Source of the DNA: Canna indica
Lineage: Eukaryota > Streptophyta > Magnoliopsida > Zingiberales > Cannaceae
Direction: 5' to 3'
Length of the DNA stretch: 64,000 bases
NCBI GenBank assembly: GCA_034359265.1
Contig: CP136892.1
Span: forward strand, 88,513,501-88,577,500
Shown: piece by piece, positions 56,881 to 64,000 of the stretch
Layout: each line of letters begins with the position of its first letter
Position numbering within the stretch: position 1 is the stretch's first letter
Translations under genes and position numbers: made by a program
The notes under the pieces: generated by a model
Databases searched by the model: none
The model's input: the letters and a program-made list of their open reading frames with translations, nothing else
What the model was told of the DNA's origin: nothing

Positions 56881-58754
56881 TATATTTATATTATATTACA
56901 TTGAAATTTATAATTATATTTAATTAATGTCAATTATAGCGGTTAATTGTTAGCATGATAATATAGTCAACACCAAAATTATTATTTTTTATCACGAAGG
57001 ATTGTGATGCGAGCAAATGTTAGTAATAATAGAAAAAAATATTTTAAAGAATCCTAAAATATTCTTGTCCTTCTACCTGATATTCGCGTTCTAGGTTTGG
57101 TTTTTTTAAAAAATTATTAGTATATATTGTCATTCGATATGTAGCAAAGTTTAATAAACAATATATTTTTGATGTTAACAATTATATTAATAGATATTTT
57201 AGGTAGTAATGATATGGATTCAAAATTTTAGAGTAGACTATGTCTAAATAAAAAACTGTGTATATTTATTAATTAACTTATAGTTTCAAATATATTTGTC
57301 ATTTTTTTCATACTAACAAGTTCATTTGCTGCGAATGTACATAACGTATATAAAATGCTTAATTATATTTTTGGTCCTTCAAAATATTATATTTTTTTCG
57401 TTTGATCTCTCATTTTTTAAAAATTTTCGTTTAGTCATTCAAAAATTATTTTCGTTTTCATTTGGTTCATCCATTAACTTTTCGTTAACTTTTGATGTTA
57501 AGTGCTAACATGGAATGTTGACATGAACTAAAGAGGGACCAAATGAAAAAAAAAAGATATTTTAAGAGATTAAACCAACTAAAATTGAATTGTGACGCGT
57601 CTTTATTAAATGATGTGGTCTTGGATTAATTGTTAGATATGTCAATGATAATTGTTTTTTGATTTCTTCCTTATTCACAAAAGAAGATGATATTTTACAG
57701 TTTGATAATTGTTTTCTTCCTTATTCACGGAAGGAGATGATATTTTAGAGTTTGAAGCTTTAGTGATTAAAAAAGACATCAAATTTGCAATTGAACACGA
57801 CCTACAATTATATTGAGTTTGGTAGACTTTGGCAATAGTGGTGTGGTCACGTGGAAGATCAGCCCAATTATTTATGATATGAAAGCTCTTAAAATTTTGT
57901 GTAGATGAGTTTAAATTTTATTATAAAGAGACAAATAAAATTGTCCACTGGCCGGCTAATAAAATTAGAGTTTTCAAAGACAATTTTATTTAGCCTACTA
58001 GGTCTCCTGACTTGAAGGTTATTTTGGCTTAGAATATTTGTGTTGATGTTTTATTAGTTTAATAAATAGTTTTTGTTGGTAAAAAAATATCCTCATTTAT
58101 TAAAATCAAAAGAAATAAACGGCTTAAAAAATAACATTTGTGGTAAAAAAATAAAAGGAAAAAAGATTTATTAGATTTACATTTATTTGTTTAAGAAAAA
58201 AATAATTCTGATTGAAGCACACGTGTGGTAAGATCTACTCACGTGTTTTACGCGTGAGTGATCCCTTTCTCTCAAAAGCTGCATAAATAAATAGGGAAGC
58301 CACTTCTTCCCCAGATATAATCTCCCCCCAAACCCTCCGAGGCGAAACCCTAATCCAATAGAGAGGGGCTCTGAGCGGGAACGATCGAGACACTTCAAAG
58401 GATCATCATCGCGAGCGCGACCGTGACTGGGAATGCGACCAGAAACAACGCCATCGCCACCACCACGGTAGCAGCAAGAACTCGACGAGAGGCGCCACCG
58501 CGGTGACGACCGCCGCCACCATTCCAGGGAGCTCTCGGCCTCCGACACCGAGCTAGACTATGACCGCCGCCGTGAGCGCTCCTCCAGTCGGGCGCGGGAC
58601 TCGGTCGAGCGCGAGTGGTCCGAGGAGCGGCGGTATCACTCTTCTCATAAGAGGAAGGAGCACGGGAACGAGGAGAATCTAGATAGAAGTGGGAAGAAGG
58701 CTAGGGTTTCATATGGGGAGAGGGACGGTAAAAGGGAGAGGCGACGGTTTGAGG
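56500..58754 (+). repeat. Duplicated segment, copy 2
   Basis: Second copy of 51850-54005, with extra blocks at about 57840-58005 and an internal repeat of TTTCTTCCTTATTCAC at about 57663 and 57712. The AT-rich part between 56880 and 58230 holds no recognised gene. Confidence 0.85.
58238..58293 (+). promoter_or_regulatory. Decayed G-box palindrome and TATA-like box of RS-like copy 2
   Basis: CTCACGTGT-TTT-ACGCGTGAG (58238-58258): the first G-box is intact, the second has changed from CACGTG to CGCGTG. The TATA-like ATAAATAAATA at 58283-58293 is kept. Confidence 0.5.
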
Positions 58755-59094
58755 GCAGAGCGTCCGATGATTTGAACGGCGATAGTAAGGAGGAGAAGAG
58801 AGATGAAAAGCCCTCTAGAAGTAGGCGGAGAGAGAAAATTGCCAAGGATAGGGATGGGGGAAGAGAAGACAAGAGAGTTGGAGATGAAATTTTGAGTGAT
58901 GGTGAGGAGAAAAGGAAGCCAAGAAAAGAGGCAAGAAGATTTAGCGATACTGTCAGAGTTGACAAAAAAGAAGCAGATAACGATGATGACCAGAAGGAGG
59001 CGAAGGATGAGCATATGCATAAAGGTAGGGTAAAGGAAGAGACGTTGTAGAGCTCTAAAGAGGCAAAGGTGTTCGCTATGAATTTGAAGAATAG
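58358..59094 (+). pseudogene. RS-like gene first exon, copy 2 (start lost, frameshifted)
   Basis: Extends further than copy 1. The start codon is ATA (58358) instead of ATG. A 35-bp deletion relative to copy 1 (53606-53640), between two ATCGAG repeats, shifts the frame, and the shared frameshift near GACGAGAGGCG remains. Downstream it is clearly coding-like: SHKRKEHGNEENLDRSGKKA, then NGDSKEEKRDEKPSRSRRRE, EILSDGEEKRKPRKEARRFS and DEHMHKGRVKEE, a charged K/E/R/D-rich chain. A TAG stop follows VKEETL at 59048-59050. About 59027-59094 overlaps the minus-strand exon at 3438-3580 (four mismatches in 68 bp), where the stop codon is instead TCG GAG. It runs directly into a Hip-like first exon at 59096. 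Confidence 0.7.
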
Positions 59095-59095
59095 C

Positions 59096-59205
59096 ATGGA
59101 GGCGGCCAAGGTGAAGGAGCTGTAGCTGTTCGTGGAGCAGTGCAAGAAGAACCCCGCCATCGTCGCTGACCCTTCCATCGCTTTCTTCCGCGACTACCTC
59201 GAGAG
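59096..59205 (+). pseudogene. Hip/FAM10 (Hsc70-interacting protein) first exon, nonsense mutation
   Basis: ATG at 59096 begins MEAAKVKEL, then TAG, then LFVEQCKKNPAIVADPSIAF and FRDYLE, ending at a donor AG|GTAAAT. This matches the N-terminal dimerisation segment of plant Hip/ST13-type co-chaperones, which bind the Hsc70 ATPase domain (family recognised from memory). The TAG at codon 10 (59123-59125) replaces a Lys/Ala-type codon and kills the frame. It is joined one base after the RS-like homology ends, so this is a chimaera of two genes. No tetratricopeptide or later Hip exon was found downstream in the window. Confidence 0.75.
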
Positions 59206-62038
59206 GTAAATCAATAAGAAGAATCCCCCCTTCCGCTCATCATCTGTTCTTGCATCCGTGTTTCATTTGGTCTAAATCTGCGTCTCTTGTGTTCTATGCC
59301 TGCCTGCATTTAGTTTGGGCGCGAATCTTCTGCCTGCCGCTTACAGCTCCGGGGCGTCCCACGGATCACGCGATACAGTATCCGCTAAACTCTATTCCTT
59401 GTTCATTCTTTTGTATTTTGTTTTTTATGTGCTTTTTCTCTTAGATTGTTCCCCTTTTTTATTTTTTGAGATGTCTGCTTGATTCTTATTTTATTTGCGT
59501 TGTCTTTGCATTGGTTTCTGAATTGCGATCATATTATCACACTGTTGAGGTTTACATCGAGTATTTATCTTGTATCGAAATGGTAATCGCCTTGATGAAA
59601 AGGGTTTAGGTGCTTTTTAAAGTGATATCGCCTTCTTATTATGAAAATTTAAGGTAACCTAGTGATCTCCTTCTTATATATTCTCTAAGTAGTCCCCTCA
59701 ACATTTATAGACCTGTAGCAAATGAGTAATCTCAGCGGATGCATTAGTATTGGGTCATTGGTTCTCTCTGAGGAACATATTTGAGACTTAGATATATCTC
59801 TTAACCTAGATTCATTCTAGGATCATAATGGGGTAATGGTGACCTTGCCTTACCATTGTATCCAGAAGTGTCTGAGTGCAAAAATGAGTGTAAAGAAGAG
59901 AAAGAGTGTAGAGGAATTGTAAAGTAAGATGCACAGTACATTTATCAGACATTTCAAATAATTCATGAATCTTTACCTTTTCTTTTCTTTTTAATGTTAT
60001 TTGTGTTGTGTCCTCTATCTATGGAACAGATGTGATAGCTCTTATTTCTATGAGGACTTCATTAGTATGTGGTAGAAAAGTTGTTTTCATCCACAATGTT
60101 CACAAACTATATGGTAAAAAAGTTCTATATTTGTATTTATGCAGCTTCTTAACTTTTTATATAATTCCATCCTCCATGTCTGCTGTCTGCAAATCCAAAT
60201 TGTATTTGATAGACACTGCCAATCCAAAAGTTGATGGTGCAAGCTGCAAACTACAACATATCTTGTCTAAATTCTAATTTCACATTCCGACAACAATAAT
60301 CTAGAAAATCCCATCCTTGGTATCCTCCAGTTGTGCAAATTCATTCCTACTTGGAACTAAAAGTAATTCCAAATCGGAGTATGGAACTTGGTGGTTTTTA
60401 AGTACCAAGGTGCGGTGATACTTTATGGTCGAACATTAGGATATAGCACTAAAGTGGTGAATATTTGTAACTGCCATACATCATGCCAACAAGGAATTTT
60501 TAGCTTACTCTCTCATTTATGGTGCATGTTAAATCCAATGTCATTCTTAACATACCAAGTTAAGCTTCTCCATTAGTTCTAGGCTGGGCTTGATTGTTTT
60601 ATCTTTAGAAGAGCTTTTCTTTCTCATTCCACAATCTTTTACTTTATGAAATTCTATCATGTATATATTACCTTAGTGTGAGGACAAACAAAGTGGAAAG
60701 GATGATGACCTTCTTTGTTCCTTGACCACGTGACTTTGTTGGACAAATGATTGACTATATTGTCCTTACAAGAACTTTGATTTTAGTGTTGTAAATGCAA
60801 TGTTTGGTTAAGAAATAAAATCTTAGTATTTTGGTAAACTTAAGCTAAGAAGATGCAAGAGTATATTGTACTGTTGTTTCATAGTTGAAATGATAGTTTC
60901 CAAAGATGTTGAGGAATAAAAATTACCAAATTTGATTTTGAGAGTTGTGATGGGATCGTTCATGAAGAACTCTGATTGGGCACAAGAATTATGCCATGTG
61001 TTTTGATTGAGTCAATTTAAGTTTTTGGGAGTCTTGTACGTTGGATTGTAAAGTCTTTTGTTAGACAACCATATGTAATCATAGGCCATTCATTTTTGTA
61101 GACTACTATTATTTCATCCAGTCTACACATTGTTCACCTTTCTCAAATTTAACTTTAAATTGCTTCATTTGACCAAGAAATGAGCACTTATTTTATTGAT
61201 TTATATACACCAAAACCTCTAGTCAGAGGTACTTTTCTTTGTTTTTTTGTTATAACTGAGCATATCTGTTGATTCTTGAGCAAAGAAATATGGCTTTATG
61301 TCTGTACTAGCCAAGTAGCCATGTTTGCTTCTTTCTCACAGGCTCCTAATGGTTTGTAACTTCATATCACTGCTCGAAAGCTCAATTATATGTAATATAA
61401 ACTAGATCATTCAAATGATTTGTGCTACCCTATTTTTCTTTATGCGGTGTACTTACAACATATTGTGGAATATAAATTTAGATGAATCTCATTTTCGGAT
61501 GAGGTGTTCGGATTGATTCTTGCCTTCACCACTGACCCTTTGTGGGGAAAAAAAACTCAGATTGGATTAAGAGCAAAAGGGAACACTTCAAGTTTTTAAG
61601 GTGTGTTTTAATTATCCTTAGGTGAACGTGCAGCGCCTAGGTTTAAAAAGGCCCGTTACCTCTATCACCTTAGTGCCTAGTGATCTAGGAGTATTGGTAG
61701 AATAAATCTGTCCTAAAGGAAGCCGAAGGAGAAGGCTTTGAAGGTAGCATTACAGCCAAGTCAAAAAAGAAATCCAATTTGCCACAATGTTGCAGTCGCA
61801 CCCTCAAAACAACCTGCAAAAACAACCTGCAGAACTTTATCCTGCCAGCCCTTGTTCCTGCCACCAAAAGGAACCACAAATTGTTCAAGCTGGCCAAGAA
61901 AAATCTTTGAACAGCTCCCTTGCTTAACTTTTGCTGCTGCAAATGCTGCACCTGCAGGCTAAAATTTGATGGTATTCAGCCCAAAAGAACAAACTCCAAT
62001 ACTTCTGTCTGTCAAGGAGCTGGCCCTATAGTATTGAC

Positions 62039-62058
62039 CCTAAACCCTAAACCCTAAA
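62039..62058 (-). repeat. Short telomeric motif, about three CCCTAAA units
   Basis: CCCTAAACCCTAAACCCTAA on the plus strand, an isolated trace of plant telomeric repeat. Confidence 0.8.
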
Positions 62059-62722
62059 TTCCACCACTGACCTGTTTCAGTCTTATTGTAATTTATCTGT
62101 TTCTCATTGTGCTAATGCGAACTTGGATGTACTGAGAAACTATGTTTCTATTGATGCAATGTGCTTTAACAGAGAGATCTCAGCTCTTTCTAAATATTGG
62201 ATTATACCCATTGGCATTGGGCATCTTCAATCTCATCCTTTTGGGAATGGCTAGAGATAGAAGTGTAGAGTTATTTATTCTTTTAAAAAAATCTGCATAA
62301 GAAATTTTGGAATTTCAATTTTCCCTCCAGCAGTCACAATCATGTTTCCAGAATTTGAGATGTTTGAAAAAGCTATATAAAAGCAAACTTTTTGCTATAT
62401 CAGTCTTATGTTGAGGCTTTTCTCTGCCTAACATGTTTTCTGTTACGAAAGCTAACAATAGCTTTCAAATTTCAATAAATACATAGAAAGTCAGTGACCA
62501 AAACAAAACACTTGTCTGATTATGTTTTTTCTAAAATGAATATTGAAGTCATTCTTCTTCTAGAATCTAAAGGATGTGGCAGTTGGGGATGTTTGTTGGT
62601 CTGGGTGGGTATGAATTTCAAATTTGAATCCAATACCTGATGGGAGCTTATGAGAAAAAAGAGCTAACCTGAGTTTAAACCCCGACAGTTCTTCAGGTAT
62701 GTCAGCGCGGGTTCCGGCAAGG

Positions 62723-62742
62723 TTCTCTCTCTCTCTCTCTCT
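62723..62742. repeat. CT microsatellite
   Basis: A run of about ten CT units following GGTT, in non-coding sequence. Confidence 0.85.
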
Positions 62743-64000
62743 CGCCGACCTTTGCAGCCTCCATACCCATCGTATTGGCCGTCATCGCTGCTATTTTTGG
62801 CACCTTGCCTATCTGGTTTCTAGTATCTGCTACTTCTTGTCTATCTTCTTCTGCACAGATTTCATCGTGTCAACCTGAGGAAATATTCTTTTGTCTCAAG
62901 CGCTTAGGTTAAAGCTTTGATCTGTCTAGCCTATATAATATTGCTATCTTTGTAATTCCCTTTGTCCGTTTAACTCCATATCTGCCTCCATCATCCATGA
63001 AAGAAACCATTAGGCATGATAATGAGCGCTTGATGATAAGAAAGTTTGTTTTTCAAGCTTAATTTATGCTCATTTTATTATTTATGTGTATAACACGTAT
63101 ATACTGCTCCCAAAGAGTATAATTAGAAACTGCAATGCTCATTTTAACATATATACATCAAAATAAGCTTCAATGCTATGTTGGCTTATTTTAATGGGGT
63201 GTAATTGAAGAATGAGGAATGTTTTGGGTGGAAAACATTTTTGAGGGCAGATAGAAATGTTGGCTTCATTAATTGATCAGAGTGAGCATGACTTTCAATT
63301 TAGTTGTGCCAGGAGCTACTTTCTATAAAGTGAATGGATTACCTCTCTGAACCAGAAGAGAATGTATATTTAAGCAAGAAACAATGAGTACCAAGTTTAT
63401 TAAACAATTGTAGGATCATACTACCCTAGATACATTGAGTCCTTTACAAAAGGAGGTTGTCCTAATCCCATTACAATCTTTTTTTTAAAAAAAATTCTAG
63501 TTTATGAGATTCCCCTCTGTTTTTCTTACATACACCAAGTGCAACCAATTTTTTCTTTTTGAAGGTTCTGATTGCCAAGTGCTAATTAAGCTCCCTTGTT
63601 ACAATTTGTTTTTTCTTCCTCCAAAAAAATAGGATCATGAACCTGAAATAGCTATTAATTGTTTATCTATTCTAGTTTGACTGGCTCACACTGAGCTTGT
63701 TTATCATATATTGTATGCCTGGTCTTTTGATGTATCCATGACAGTGTTGCTATCTATCAATTTCTTTTCATTTGTTTGCTCAATCTTTTGTGCTAGATAA
63801 CATTGTACCCAAATAATTGTGTTCTTGGTGCTCCAAAGTTTACTTCAAATTTGCTTGGTACGTAATTTCATTTTATTTTTATTTTTATTTTTATCATCGT
63901 TGAACTTTGTCTAAGTTAATATCTCTAGTTAAATTATTTATATCTAAATAATCTTTGAACTTTAATCTCAGTGCAGCCTCGGTCGTCCATTCCAAGTCCT

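Larger units (their letters stand above)
59206..64000. other. Non-coding DNA, no gene recognised
   Basis: AT-rich, unique-looking sequence, beginning with a plausible donor of the Hip-like exon, so part could be its intron. The open frames (60008-60277, and 61685-61951 on the minus strand) show no familiar motif. Small features are a telomere motif at 62039-62058, a CT microsatellite at about 62723-62742 and (ATTTTT) repeats at about 63870-63893. Confidence 0.5.

Noticed and set aside
61685..61962. Overlapping frames on both strands near 61.7-62.0 kb
   Set aside because: The sequence is less AT-rich than its surroundings and could be an old transposon piece, but no motif or boundary could be named.

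Overview
This window is nuclear DNA of a flowering plant. The evidence is spliced gene remnants of plant type, a plastid-DNA insertion, a hAT-type MITE, probable LTR sequences and plant-type (TTTAGGG) telomeric repeats. The plastid genes fit a monocot, but the exact lineage is not established. Little or nothing here looks like a working nuclear gene.

Layout. Bases 1-3580 are AT-rich and carry two minus-strand exon remnants of an arginine/serine/glutamate-rich (RS-like) gene, plus one solitary scrap of the satellite. Bases 3581-50195 are one huge array built from degenerate GGCTT/AAGCC pentamers. Its unit, about 640-1100 bp, is palindromic. One near-unique loop ('loop 1', about 137 bp, bounded by CTCACATCA and TGATGTGAG) alternates with another ('loop 2', about 155 bp). 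They are separated by inverted-repeat arms made of a conserved stretch of about 125 bp plus a variable pentamer track. About 50 copies of loop 1 are present: mostly forward at 3.6-26 kb, reverse at 26.5-40.3 kb, then mixed. Loop 2 sometimes flips independently of loop 1, which inversion between the arms would explain. The many long open frames in the array (AWLGL or AKPSQ repeats) are artefacts: the pentamer has no stop in any of the six frames.

Insertions in the array. A 498-bp hAT-like MITE with an 8-bp target duplication lies at 20750-21247. A 2249-bp plastid fragment lies at 29916-32164 (rps3 end, rpl16 exon 1 and intron start, rpl14 end, complete rps8, infA start; rpl16 exon 2 and most of rpl14 are missing). 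It is bracketed by 325-bp direct repeats, and a paralogous copy of the locus lacks it at 37598/37599. Two copies of a probable LTR lie at 40535-40892 (truncated) and 45586-47478. The plastid fragment sits in the first half of a direct tandem duplication of about 5 kb (27693-35325 and 35326-40335).

Right flank. A broken fragment of a plant VPS13-like lipid-transfer protein gene (50271-51035) is followed by a GTACC-rich repeat, an interstitial telomeric tract (51590-51848) and an array of a roughly 294-bp satellite. A segment of about 2.2 kb carrying a promoter and the first exon of the RS-like gene is duplicated (51850-54005 and 56500-58754). Both copies look dead. The second runs into the first exon of a Hip/FAM10 (Hsc70-interacting protein) gene with a stop at codon 10. 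Bases 59206-64000 hold no recognisable gene.

Connections. The left-flank exon overlaps the end of the right-flank RS-like pseudogene over about 68 bp, so both edges of the satellite region involve the same gene. Loop 1 of the large satellite also resembles part of the 294-bp satellite monomer over about 57 bp, which suggests the two repeat families share ancestry or exchanged sequence. All comparisons were made by eye; identities are hand counts.
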